From contig CAYORM010000016.1 in assembly GCA_964406375.1 (NCBI GenBank), positions 1-57,698 on the forward strand: a stretch of 57,698 nt of DNA, read 5' to 3'. The notes under the pieces were generated by a model. That model was given only the letters and a program-made list of their open reading frames with translations, was not told the DNA's origin and did no database searches. Position 1 is the first letter of the stretch. Every line of letters begins with the position of its first letter. The DNA is from CAYORM01 sp964406375. Its GTDB lineage: Bacteria > Pseudomonadota > Alphaproteobacteria > DSM-16000 > Inquilinaceae. This document shows, piece after piece, positions 16,960 through 24,832 of this stretch. The position numbers were made by a program, and so were the translations under genes.

Positions 16960-19017
16960 TCAAATCAGTCCGTCACGACGCAGCATGGCATCGGGATCGG
17001 GATCGCGGCCGCGGAACCGGCGATAGAGATCGAGCGGCGGTTCGCTGCCCCCGCGTTCGAGGATGTTGCGCTTGAAGCTCGCCGCCGTCTCCCTGTCGAA
17101 CAGGCCCCGCTCACGGAACAGCTCGAAGGCATCGGCGTCGAGGACCTCAGCCCATTTGTAGCTATAGTACCCCGCCGCGTAACCGCCGGCGAAGATGTGC
17201 CCGAAGGAGGTGGAGACGTTGGTGCCCTCGATCCGTGGCAGGATGCGTGCTGCCTCCGTTGCCGCCCGCTCGAAGGCATCGACATCCTCGACGGCGCCCG
17301 GATCGCCCTCGTGCCAGGCCATGTCGAGCAGGCCGAGGGAGACCTGCCGCAGCGCCATCCATCCCGCCATGAAGCGCGCGCTCGCCTTGATCTTCTCCAC
17401 CAGCGCCTCTGGCATCGGCGCGCCGGTCTCGTAATGGCGGGCGAAGAGATCGAGGCTCTCCTTCTCGCGGACCCAGTTCTCGAAGATCTGGCTCGGCAGC
17501 TCGACGAAGTCCCAGCGGACATTGGTGCCCGAGAGCGACCGGTAGGTGCAGCGGCTTAGCAGCCCGTGCAGCGCGTGCCCCATCTCGTGGAAGAAGGTCG
17601 ACACCTCGTCGAAGGTGAGAAGCGAGGGCTCGTCCTTGCCCGGCTTGGTGAAGTTGCAGACGATGGCGACATGTGGTCGTGCCATGCCGCTGCGGTAGAG
17701 GCCCTGATCGCGATAGCTTGTCATCCAGGCACCGTTGCGCTTGGACGGGCGCGGGAAGAAGTCGGCGTAGAAAAGCCCGACGAAATTGCCGCTCTCCTCC
17801 TCCTTCACCTCGTAGACGCGCACATCGGGGTGCCAGACCGGGTAGTGGTCCGCCGGCTCGAAGACGATGCCGTAGAGCCGCCGGCAATGCTCGAAGACGC
17901 CGTCGATGACCTGCGGCAACGGAAAATAGGGCCGCAGCTCCTCGTCATTATAGGCGAATCGTTCCTGCTTGAGGCGCTCGCCCCAATAGGTGACGTCCCA
18001 GGGCATGAGCGGCGTCGGCGCGCCGTGGCCGGCCGCGAATGCGGTGATGTCGGCGAGGTCGCGCTCGGCGGCGGGGCGGGCCGCCGCGAGGAGCCGGTCG
18101 AGGAAGGCGCGGACGCGGTCGGGCGTCTCGGCCATGCGCTGTTCGAGGACGAAGGCGGCATGGCTGTCATAGCCGAGCAGCTTCGCCCGCCGGTGGCGCA
18201 GGCGCACGATCTCCTTCACCAGCCCGCGATTGTCGTTGTCGCCGCCGAAACCGCGGGCGCCGAAGGCACGCCACATCCGTTCGCGCAGCGCCCGGCGCTC
18301 GGAATAGGTCATGAAGGGGACGTAGGACGGCGCGTCGAGCGTGAAGACCCAGCCGGTCTCGAGCCCGCGCTCGGCCGCCGCTTCACGTGCCGAGCGGATG
18401 GCGGAAGGCGGCAGGCCGGCGAGGTCCGCCTCATCCTCGATGGTGAGGACGAAGCCGTTCGTGTCCTTCAGGACATTGTGCGAGAACTCCGGGCCGAGGC
18501 GCGAGAGCTGCTCGTCGATGGCGCGCAGCTCGCCCTTCTCATTGTCGGAGAGAAGCGCGCCGTTGCGCACGAAACCTTTGTAGGTCTCCTCGAGAAGCTG
18601 CCGCTCCTCCGGCGACAGCGTCAGGCCGTCGCGGCTCTCCCACACCGCCTTCACCCGCGCGAACAGGCGCGGGTCGAGCTGGATGTCGGAGCCAAAATTG
18701 GCGGCGATCGCGCCGATGCGGGGCGCGAGCTCCTGCAGCGCGTCGCTCGTATGGGCGCTGAGCTGGTTGTAGAAGACGCCTGCCACCCGGTCGACATCCT
18801 GGGTGAGCTGGTCGAGCGCCACGATCGTGTTGGCGAAATCGGCCGGCGCCGGATCCGTCACCATCCGCTCGAGCTCGGCCTTGGCGGCGGCGACCGTCTC
18901 CTCCAGGGCCGGCAGGAAATGCTCGGGCCGGATGCGATCGAAAGGGATCGCATCATGCGGCAGCGTCGAGCGCTCGATGAGGGGATTGGCGGTGGCGTCG
19001 GGAGCGGAGGCCGTCAT
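16960..19017 (-). CDS. M3-family oligopeptidase (Dcp/PrlC type)
   Basis: 685-residue zinc oligopeptidase that degrades short peptides, including signal-peptide remnants. The metal site is TFFHEMGHALHG (HExxH at about 477), with the third ligand in the downstream ENWVREKESLD region and the YAAGYYSYKWAEVLDADAF block near the C-terminus. No signal peptide is seen, so it is cytoplasmic. Length and motifs fit peptidyl-dipeptidase Dcp and oligopeptidase A equally; the N-terminal sequence NPLIERSTLPHDAIPFDRIRP and the C-terminal GGSEPP block are common to both. It is the distal gene of a minus-strand run starting with lpxD. Confidence 0.93.
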   Translation of the reverse strand: MTASAPDATANPLIERSTLPHDAIPFDRIRPEHFLPALEETVAAAKAELERMVTDPAPADFANTIVALDQLTQDVDRVAGVFYNQLSAHTSDALQELAPRIGAIAANFGSDIQLDPRLFARVKAVWESRDGLTLSPEERQLLEETYKGFVRNGALLSDNEKGELRAIDEQLSRLGPEFSHNVLKDTNGFVLTIEDEADLAGLPPSAIRSAREAAAERGLETGWVFTLDAPSYVPFMTYSERRALRERMWRAFGARGFGGDNDNRGLVKEIVRLRHRRAKLLGYDSHAAFVLEQRMAETPDRVRAFLDRLLAAARPAAERDLADITAFAAGHGAPTPLMPWDVTYWGERLKQERFAYNDEELRPYFPLPQVIDGVFEHCRRLYGIVFEPADHYPVWHPDVRVYEVKEEESGNFVGLFYADFFPRPSKRNGAWMTSYRDQGLYRSGMARPHVAIVCNFTKPGKDEPSLLTFDEVSTFFHEMGHALHGLLSRCTYRSLSGTNVRWDFVELPSQIFENWVREKESLDLFARHYETGAPMPEALVEKIKASARFMAGWMALRQVSLGLLDMAWHEGDPGAVEDVDAFERAATEAARILPRIEGTNVSTSFGHIFAGGYAAGYYSYKWAEVLDADAFELFRERGLFDRETAASFKRNILERGGSEPPLDLYRRFRGRDPDPDAMLRRDGLI

Positions 19018-19086
19018 CGGTGTCCTGTCGTCACAGGCGGAGCGAGGCGGCCCGGAGCCGGCCGCCGGCGAAATCCCGGACCGCGG

Positions 19087-19443
19087 TCACAGGACCGGGT
19101 CGTCGAAGGGATGGCGCCCGTCGCGGTCCTCGATCTCGATCACCCAGAGATCGGGATCACGGCCGGTCGCCCGTGAGATATAGGCGTCGGCGTCGGCCTC
19201 CGCCATCATGGCCGGCGAGGCCGCTCCGGGCCGGCCGCCGGCGGTCATCCAGATCCTCCGGCCGTCGATGTCGCGCGACTGGGTCAGCACCCGGGCTGCG
19301 CCGCGCCCGTCGACCAGCTTGAGAAGCACGAGGCCGCCGCGCGGATCGCCCCGGCGCAGCAGATAGGCCGGCAGCCCCTCGCGTCCCAGGCGTCGCAGAT
19401 GCGCGCTGACCCACAGCTCGGTGGCGATCCGGTCGTCGGTCAT
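19087..19443 (-). CDS. DUF1491 family protein
   Basis: 118-residue cytoplasmic protein matching the DUF1491 pattern: TELWVSAHLRRLGREGLPA, then RRGDPRGGLVLLKL and RIWM, ending in an acidic segment DLWVIEIEDRDGRHPFDD. The family is almost confined to alphaproteobacteria and has no known function. It lies 50 bp after the ketoacyl synthase stop and 70 bp before the M3 peptidase start on the same strand, probably in one transcript. Confidence 0.85.
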   Translation of the reverse strand: MTDDRIATELWVSAHLRRLGREGLPAYLLRRGDPRGGLVLLKLVDGRGAARVLTQSRDIDGRRIWMTAGGRPGAASPAMMAEADADAYISRATGRDPDLWVIEIEDRDGRHPFDDPVL

Positions 19444-19492
19444 ACGCCCTTGGTCATACGCTGGCGGTCACGCCACGGCCCGGGCGGACGGC

Positions 19493-20719
19493 TCAGCCAT
19501 CCCAGCGGCGCAGCGCGAGGACTGCGTTGAGGCCGCCGAAGGCAAAGGAGTTCGACAGCGCTGCCCGGATCTCCATCCGCCGCGCCTCATTGGGGACGAC
19601 GTCGAGATCGCAGCCGGGATCGGGGCGGGTGTAGTTCGCGGTCGGTGGCGCAAGGCCCTCGCGGATCGACTGCACGGTCGCGACGAGTTCGAGCGCGCCC
19701 GCGCCACCCAGGGCGTGGCCGTGCATCGATTTGGTGGCGCTGACCGCCAGCCGGTCGGCATGGGCACCGAAGGTGCGGCGGATCGCCTGCGTCTCGGTCC
19801 GATCGTTCAGCACCGTGCCGGTGCCATGGGCGTTGACGTGGTCGACATCCTCGGGCGCAAGCCCTGCCGTCTCCAGCGCCTGCCGCATCGCGGCCGCGGC
19901 ATCCTCGGCCGAAGGCTGGACGATGTCACCGGCATCGGCGGTGGCGCCATAGCCGGCGATCTCTGCCAGGATCGGCGCCCCGCGGGCCAGCGCCCCCTCC
20001 AGAGTTTCGATGACGGCGACGCCGGCGCCCTCACCGAGGACGAGGCCGCGGCGGTCGCCGCTGAACGGCCGGCAGGTGTCCGGCGCCATCACCCGCAGCG
20101 ATTCCCAGGCGCGAATCATGCCCCAGGTGATCGGCGTCTCGACCCCGCCGGTGAGCGCGATGTCGGCACGCCCGGTGCGCACCATCCAGAACGCCTCGCC
20201 AATGGCGTGGTTGGAGGATGAACAGGCGCTGGATATCGCAAAGCAGGGGCCCTTCAGCCCGAAGCGCATGGAAATCTGGCTCGCCGCGGCGTTGAGCATC
20301 TGCCGCGGTACCGTCATCGGATGGGTGCGGCTGCTGCCACCCTTGAACAGGCGGCTGTAGGCTTCCTCGATCGTCTGCACGCCACCGATGCCGCCGCCCA
20401 GGATGACGGCCGTGCGCGCCGCCGTCTCCGGCGTCCAGGCGATGCCGGAAGCCGCGACCGCCTCGCTGCCAGCGAGCAGGGCGAATTGCGAGAAGCGGTC
20501 GAGAACCTGCAGCGCCTTCTCGTCGAAATGCGCTTCCGGGCGATAGCCCAGCAACTGCGCCGCGACGCGGATGTTGAGCTGCTCTGCCCCCTCCATATCG
20601 GCAATCGGCCGGATCGCCGGCCGGCCGGCGGCGATGCCCTCCCAGAAGGCGGGCACACCGATCCCATAGGGCGAGACGCAGCCCAGCCCCGTCACCACCA
20701 CCCGACGCACGGTCAGCAC
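19493..20719 (-). CDS. Beta-ketoacyl-ACP synthase (KAS II / FabF-type)
   Basis: 408-residue condensing enzyme, elongating acyl-ACP with malonyl-ACP. The Cys-His-His triad is complete: Cys166 in SSACSSSNHAIG, His in NAHGTGT and His in SMHGHALGGAGALE. The N-terminus RRVVVTGLGCVSPYG and the C-terminal SNSFAFGGLNAVLALRRW are full length. It lies 46 bp downstream of the ACP gene and in the same run as lpxD. FabF for housekeeping synthesis normally sits next to fabG/acpP, so this copy is more likely a dedicated synthase for a special acyl chain, comparable in layout to the lipid A very-long-chain clusters (acpXL region) of Rhizobiales or NodE/NodF pairs. Confidence 0.93.
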   Translation of the reverse strand: MLTVRRVVVTGLGCVSPYGIGVPAFWEGIAAGRPAIRPIADMEGAEQLNIRVAAQLLGYRPEAHFDEKALQVLDRFSQFALLAGSEAVAASGIAWTPETAARTAVILGGGIGGVQTIEEAYSRLFKGGSSRTHPMTVPRQMLNAAASQISMRFGLKGPCFAISSACSSSNHAIGEAFWMVRTGRADIALTGGVETPITWGMIRAWESLRVMAPDTCRPFSGDRRGLVLGEGAGVAVIETLEGALARGAPILAEIAGYGATADAGDIVQPSAEDAAAAMRQALETAGLAPEDVDHVNAHGTGTVLNDRTETQAIRRTFGAHADRLAVSATKSMHGHALGGAGALELVATVQSIREGLAPPTANYTRPDPGCDLDVVPNEARRMEIRAALSNSFAFGGLNAVLALRRWDG

Positions 20720-20765
20720 GCTCCCCCCGGGATCGCGACGCGACCGCGGGTCTTTCCATACCCGG

Positions 20766-21014
20766 TCACGCGACCTTCTCGGCCAACAGCTTCTCGACCC
20801 CGGCCACGATGTCGCCGATGGTGGTGGGCCGGTTCTCCGTCTGGTCGAACGGCACGTAGACGTCGAATGTCTCTTCGACCTTGAACAGGATGTTCACCAT
20901 GTCGAGGGATTCGATGTTCAGCGGCGCGAGCTGCGTATCGACGCTCAGCCCGGCGGGATCGATCTTCATCTCCGAGGCGATGATGTCGATGATCTTCTGC
21001 GCGGTATCGGCCAT
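20766..21014 (-). CDS. Acyl carrier protein (specialised)
   Basis: 82-residue acyl carrier protein. The phosphopantetheine Ser36 is in the same place as in E. coli AcpP, but the attachment motif reads IESLDMV instead of the usual DSL. The sequence ETFDVYVPFDQTENRPTTIGDIV, with basic and aromatic insertions in helix III, also departs from housekeeping ACP. It is followed by a ketosynthase and preceded by lpxD on the same strand, which suggests it serves that pathway. It is shorter than AcpXL (about 92-93 residues), so it is not a plain AcpXL. Confidence 0.92.
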   Translation of the reverse strand: MADTAQKIIDIIASEMKIDPAGLSVDTQLAPLNIESLDMVNILFKVEETFDVYVPFDQTENRPTTIGDIVAGVEKLLAEKVA

Positions 21015-21077
21015 GTCCTGGTCATCCTCTTCCTGCAGTCGCGCAGCCCTCGCGCGGGCGGCGGGTGCCCGTGCGCG

Positions 21078-22205
21078 TCATCGCTTCTCCAATGCCGCCA
21101 CCCGCCGACCGAGCGCGGCAATGTCCTTGAGCAGGCGGCCGAGCCGGCTCACATTCATCAACGTCTGCATCGCCTCGTCTCTCGGTCGGGCCGGGAAACC
21201 CGCATAGACACCCTTCGGCGGCACGTTGCTGCCAATGCCCGAGCCGCCGAGCACCACCGCATCGTCGCCGACCTTCAGATGGTCGGCTACCCCCACCTTG
21301 CCGCCCAGCACAACCCGGTCCCCCACCACGGTGCTGCCCGCGATGCCGACCTGTGCCGCGAACAGGCAGTTGCTGCCGACGCGCACGTTGTGGGCGATCT
21401 GGACGAGATTGTCGATCTTCGTGCCGTCACCGATGACCGTCGCCTCGAGCGTCGCCCGATCAATCGTCGTGCAAGCCCCGATCTCCACGTCATCGCCGAT
21501 ACGGACGGTGCCGAGCGCATGGATCCGGGCGATGGCGAGATTGCGGGCCGAGACGGCGCCGCCGCTGCGCACCGCTTCAACGCTGCCCGGTTCCGGCGTG
21601 GTGAAGCTGAAGCCGTCACTGCCGATCACCGCATTCTCGTGGACGAGGCAGTGGCGTCCCAGCGTCACCTCATGCGCCACCCGGACACCGGATTTGAGGA
21701 TGGTCCCGGCGCCGATGCGGGCGCCCGCGCCGATCGTCACCTGTCCGGCGAGCACCACCCCATCGCCAAGGACGGCGCCGGCCTCGATCACGCAGAGCGG
21801 CCCGATCCGCACGCCACGCCCCAGCTCCGCCGAGGGATTGACCACCGCTGTCGGGTGCACGCCTTCGGCCGGCCACCCCGGCTGGGCGAACAGCGCCGAG
21901 AGCTGTGCGAGGGCGAAGCGCGGCCGGGCGATCTCGATCCGTGCGGCGAGCCGGTCGACGCCGGTGCCGGCGGCCCCTTCGGCGACCGCCGCGAGTTGCG
22001 CTGCCCCCTCGTTCAACGCGGCCAGCGTGTCGGCCTGCATGGCGAGCGCCAGATCGGTCGGGCGCGTCGCCGCACTTGGGTGGCAGATGCGGTCGACGGG
22101 ACGGGTGCCATCGCCGATCAGCGTCGCGCCGATGCGGTCGGCGACCTCGGCGAGCGGGATGGGGTGCGGCAGCGGCCGCGGGACGAGGGGAGGTTCGGCG
22201 GTCAT
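21078..22205 (-). CDS. lpxD: UDP-3-O-acylglucosamine N-acyltransferase (LpxD)
   Basis: 375-residue left-handed beta-helix acyltransferase that adds a 3-hydroxyacyl chain to the 2-amino group in lipid A synthesis. The N-terminal uridine-binding domain (LAEVADRIGATLIGDG) is followed by about ten hexapeptide turns and the catalytic-His block VQIAHNVRVGSNC. The C-terminus ends in a helix (LGRLLKDIAALGRRVAALEKR) typical of the acyl-binding trimer. The ATG at 22205 gives the family-like N-terminus; upstream in-frame ATGs would add unrelated residues. Normally lpxD sits in the bamA-fabZ-lpxA cluster; here it stands beside a dedicated ACP and ketosynthase, which argues for a second copy or a relocated gene. 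Confidence 0.93.
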   Translation of the reverse strand: MTAEPPLVPRPLPHPIPLAEVADRIGATLIGDGTRPVDRICHPSAATRPTDLALAMQADTLAALNEGAAQLAAVAEGAAGTGVDRLAARIEIARPRFALAQLSALFAQPGWPAEGVHPTAVVNPSAELGRGVRIGPLCVIEAGAVLGDGVVLAGQVTIGAGARIGAGTILKSGVRVAHEVTLGRHCLVHENAVIGSDGFSFTTPEPGSVEAVRSGGAVSARNLAIARIHALGTVRIGDDVEIGACTTIDRATLEATVIGDGTKIDNLVQIAHNVRVGSNCLFAAQVGIAGSTVVGDRVVLGGKVGVADHLKVGDDAVVLGGSGIGSNVPPKGVYAGFPARPRDEAMQTLMNVSRLGRLLKDIAALGRRVAALEKR

Positions 22206-22300
22206 CGCGCCTAGGACTACCATCCGCCCGGGCGTGGCGTCACGTCCCAGGGCGGGGGAGGCCGGCATGGCCGCCGGCCGGCCCTTGAACCGGTCCTGTC

Positions 22301-22747
22301 TTACGGGGCCGGCTCGACCGTGAGGCGGGTGCCGCGCGCGCCAGTAACACGCGCCCTAGCGCCTGCCGGCATGTCCGGCCCCTCCACCGTCCACAGCGTG
22401 TCGCCGACACGCGCCCGGCCCATCCCGTTGCGCACCGGTTCGACGATGTCGACGACCCTGCCGACATATTGCGCGCTGCGCCGGTTCAGCGTGGTCACGT
22501 CCTCGCTACGCCGCCGGCGGCGGGAGACGAACTGCCAGAGCACCACGCTCGCCACCGCAAGCGCCGCGAAGATCAGGAGCTGGATCTGCGGTGTGATGTC
22601 CGGCAGCAGCAGCAGCAACAGACCGACGACGCCGGCCGAGATCGCCAGCCAGAGGAAGAAGGTGCCGGGGATCACCACCTCGGTGACGAGGAGCACGATC
22701 GCCGCGATCCACCACCACCAGAACTGCGGATCACCCATGCTGTTCAC
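22301..22747 (-). CDS. NfeD-family membrane protein
   Basis: 148-residue NfeD protein: two membrane helices (FWWWWIAAIVLLVTEVVIPG and the LLLLLPDI region) and a C-terminal OB-fold (SAQYVGRVVDIVEPVRNGMGRARVGDTLWTVEG). NfeD partners of SPFH proteins anchor or regulate them. It starts 12 bp from the stop of the SPFH gene, the usual operon order (SPFH then NfeD). An alternative ATG lies three codons in. Confidence 0.93.
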   Translation of the reverse strand: MNSMGDPQFWWWWIAAIVLLVTEVVIPGTFFLWLAISAGVVGLLLLLLPDITPQIQLLIFAALAVASVVLWQFVSRRRRRSEDVTTLNRRSAQYVGRVVDIVEPVRNGMGRARVGDTLWTVEGPDMPAGARARVTGARGTRLTVEPAP

Positions 22748-22759
22748 CCGCCCGGAGCA

Positions 22760-23818
22760 TCACGGAGTCCACGGGCCGGTCGGCCCACCGCCCGAGACCG
22801 GCCGCTCGGCCGCTGGTCGGTCGGTGCCCGGCGTGGCCGGGCCCGAGGCCGACGGGGATCGCGGCGCAGGGCGCGGTGGCACCCCTGCCGGGCCATCGCC
22901 ACCGAAGGCCTCGCGGGCGATCTCGGCGATGCCGCCGATGGCGCCGATGACGTTCGACGCCTCGACGGGCATCAGCAGCACCTTGTGGTTCGGTGCCGAG
23001 GCCATCTGCTGCAGTGCATCGACATAGCGCATCGCGACGAAGTAATTGATCGCCTGCATGTTTCCGGAGGCGATCGCCGAGCTGACCATCTCGGTCGCCC
23101 GGGCCTCGGCCTCGGCCTGGCGTTCCCGGGCCTCGGCGTCGCGGAACGCCGCTTCACGACGGCCTTCCGCCTCGAGGATCGCGGCCTGCTTCATGCCTTC
23201 GGCGCGCAGGATCTGAGCCTGGCGGGTGCCTTCGGCCTCGAGGATGGTCGCGCGCCGCTCGCGCTCCGCCTTCATCTGCCGGGCCATGCTGTCGACGAGG
23301 TCGCGCGGCGGGGTGATGTCGCGGATCTCGATGCGGGTGACCTTCACACCCCAGGGGGCCGTCGCATCGTCGACGACCTGCATAAGCCTGCCATTGATCG
23401 CGTCGCGATTGGACAGCAGTTCGTCGAGATCCATTGAGCCCATGACCGTTCGGATGTTGGTCATGGTCAGGTTGACGATCGCCGATTCGAGGTTGGTCAC
23501 CTCATAGGCGGCCCGCGAGGCGTCGATCACCTGATAGAAGATCACCCCGTCGGCCGTGACCATCGCATTGTCGCGGGTGATCACCTCCTGCTGCGGCACG
23601 TCGAGCACCGATTCCATCATCGACAGCTTGGCGCCGATGCGATCGATGAAGGGGACGATCAGGTTCAGACCCGGGCGCAATGTCCGCGTGTAGCGGCCGA
23701 ACCGTTCCACCGTCCATTCGCGTCCCTGCGGGACCGATTTGACACCGGCGAAGACAGTGACGATCGCCAGGACCACGACGACGGCCACGAAGATCGCAAA
23801 GCCGGACAAGGAATCCAT
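22760..23818 (-). CDS. SPFH/Band 7 membrane protein, QmcA-like
   Basis: 352-residue stomatin-like protein with an N-terminal membrane anchor (FAIFVAVVVVLAIVTVFAGVK), an SPFH domain (about 27-170, VPQGREWTVERFGRYTRTL) and a long coiled coil rich in ERERRATILEAEG repeats that drives oligomerisation. The Pro-rich tail (GDGPAGVPPRPAPRS) is low-complexity. With NfeD it forms the QmcA/YbbK pair, found in membrane microdomains and quality control. The start at 23818 follows a GAGG ribosome binding site and puts the anchor at the N-terminus; an earlier in-frame ATG at 23869 adds a charged stretch. Confidence 0.93.
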   Translation of the reverse strand: MDSLSGFAIFVAVVVVLAIVTVFAGVKSVPQGREWTVERFGRYTRTLRPGLNLIVPFIDRIGAKLSMMESVLDVPQQEVITRDNAMVTADGVIFYQVIDASRAAYEVTNLESAIVNLTMTNIRTVMGSMDLDELLSNRDAINGRLMQVVDDATAPWGVKVTRIEIRDITPPRDLVDSMARQMKAERERRATILEAEGTRQAQILRAEGMKQAAILEAEGRREAAFRDAEARERQAEAEARATEMVSSAIASGNMQAINYFVAMRYVDALQQMASAPNHKVLLMPVEASNVIGAIGGIAEIAREAFGGDGPAGVPPRPAPRSPSASGPATPGTDRPAAERPVSGGGPTGPWTP

Positions 23819-23926
23819 CGCTCGAGCCTCGGTGGACAGCGCGCAGAATCGAGGGCGCCACTGTGCCACGTGCGGCGCGGTTTCGCACCCGTCGCGCTCG
23901 AGGCGCCGTGATTGATGGATGAAAGA

Positions 23927-23959
23927 GTTAGTCTGTGCTAACCGTTAGCTATGGCTAAC
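23927..23959. promoter_or_regulatory. Two tandem 16-bp palindromic operators over the arsR start codon
   Basis: Site 1 is GTTAGTCTGTGCTAAC (23927-23942), with arms GTTAG and CTAAC. Site 2 is GTTAGCTATGGCTAAC (23944-23959), with arms GTTAGC and GCTAAC. The centres are 17 bp apart, about 1.6 helical turns. Site 2 contains the ATG of the ArsR gene (23951-23953) in its loop. No other copies were noticed in the window. Autoregulation by the ArsR protein is the simplest reading. Confidence 0.7.
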
Positions 23960-24304
23960 GCAACAGCCGGCCTCGCTCTGGCCGCCCTGGCGACGCTCGC
24001 TGATCCCACGCGGCGAGCCATCGTCGAACAGCTCGCGACACTGGGACCATCGCCCGTCGGTCGTCTGGCAGAGCGGCTTCCCGTCACCCGATCGGCGGTC
24101 TCTCAGCATTTGGCGACTCTCAAAGAGGCGGGACTTGTCTGCGATACCGCCGAAGGGACAAGGCGCATTTATCGGCTGGACCCGCGTGGCATCGGCGCGT
24201 TGCGCAACTGGCTGGATCAACTGTGGTCGGAAGCTCTCGGTGGCTTTGCGGCCCTGGCCGACGCCGAAACCGAGATCAATGACGCAAGGAAGGGTCGCTC
24301 ATGA
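23951..24304 (+). CDS. ArsR-family transcriptional regulator (SRPBCC-linked)
   Basis: 117-residue winged-helix repressor. The HTH is PVGRLAERLPVTRSAVSQHLATLKEAGLV, followed by the wing GTRRIYRLDP. It has no CxC metal motif, so it belongs to the metal-free group that pairs with AHSA1/SRPBCC proteins. It overlaps the next gene by 4 bp (ATGA). The start codon lies inside an operator, and no ribosome binding site precedes it, so translation may be leaderless or the operator may be the control element. Confidence 0.88.
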   Translation: MANATAGLALAALATLADPTRRAIVEQLATLGPSPVGRLAERLPVTRSAVSQHLATLKEAGLVCDTAEGTRRIYRLDPRGIGALRNWLDQLWSEALGGFAALADAETEINDARKGRS

Positions 24305-24753
24305 CAATTGTCCCGATCATCCGCCGCGTTGACACCCGGGCGGCGCCAGATTGCGCCTTCGAGATCTTCATGACCCGCATGGGGGAGTGGTGGCCCAGGG
24401 GTATGACCATCGGCGCCAAGCCGCACGTCGCGGTGAAGATCGAGCCGCCCGACGGCCGCTGGTACGAAGTTGACGAAGATGGGGTCGAGTGCGACTGGGG
24501 CCGCGTGCTGAGCTGGGATCCGCCGCGACGCGCTGTGCTCGCGTGGCAGATCGGACCGGACTTCAAGTTCGACCCCGCGCTCGCGACGGAGGTGGAGGTC
24601 ACGTTCGAGCCCCGTCCCGAAGGGGGCACCACGGTGACTCTCGAACATCGCGGTCTGGAGCGGCTGGGCGCAGCCGCCGACCGCGCCCGCACCAGTCTCG
24701 ACGGCGGCTGGCCGCGCCTTCTGCAGGCTTTCGCCGCTCATGCGGATCGGTGA
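24301..24753 (+). CDS. SRPBCC (AHSA1-like) domain protein
   Basis: 150-residue START/AHSA1-like beta-grip protein that binds a hydrophobic ligand. Family features: the N-terminus VPIIRRVDTRAAPDCAFEIF, GEWWPRGMTI, the central strand pair GRVLSWDPPRRAVLAWQIG and VEVTFEPRPEGGTTVTLEHRG, then a C-terminal helix with GWPRLLQAFAAHA. It is translationally coupled to the ArsR gene, a common arrangement in which the pair senses a small molecule. Function unknown; it converges on the AbrB-type permease gene. Confidence 0.87.
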   Translation: MTIVPIIRRVDTRAAPDCAFEIFMTRMGEWWPRGMTIGAKPHVAVKIEPPDGRWYEVDEDGVECDWGRVLSWDPPRRAVLAWQIGPDFKFDPALATEVEVTFEPRPEGGTTVTLEHRGLERLGAAADRARTSLDGGWPRLLQAFAAHADR

Positions 24754-24832
24754 TGGAGCAGACGACCACTGCCGTCGCGCTCGGATCGTCGCCATCGATG
24801 CACCCTGGACGGGCCGAGCGCGGCGAGACGCG

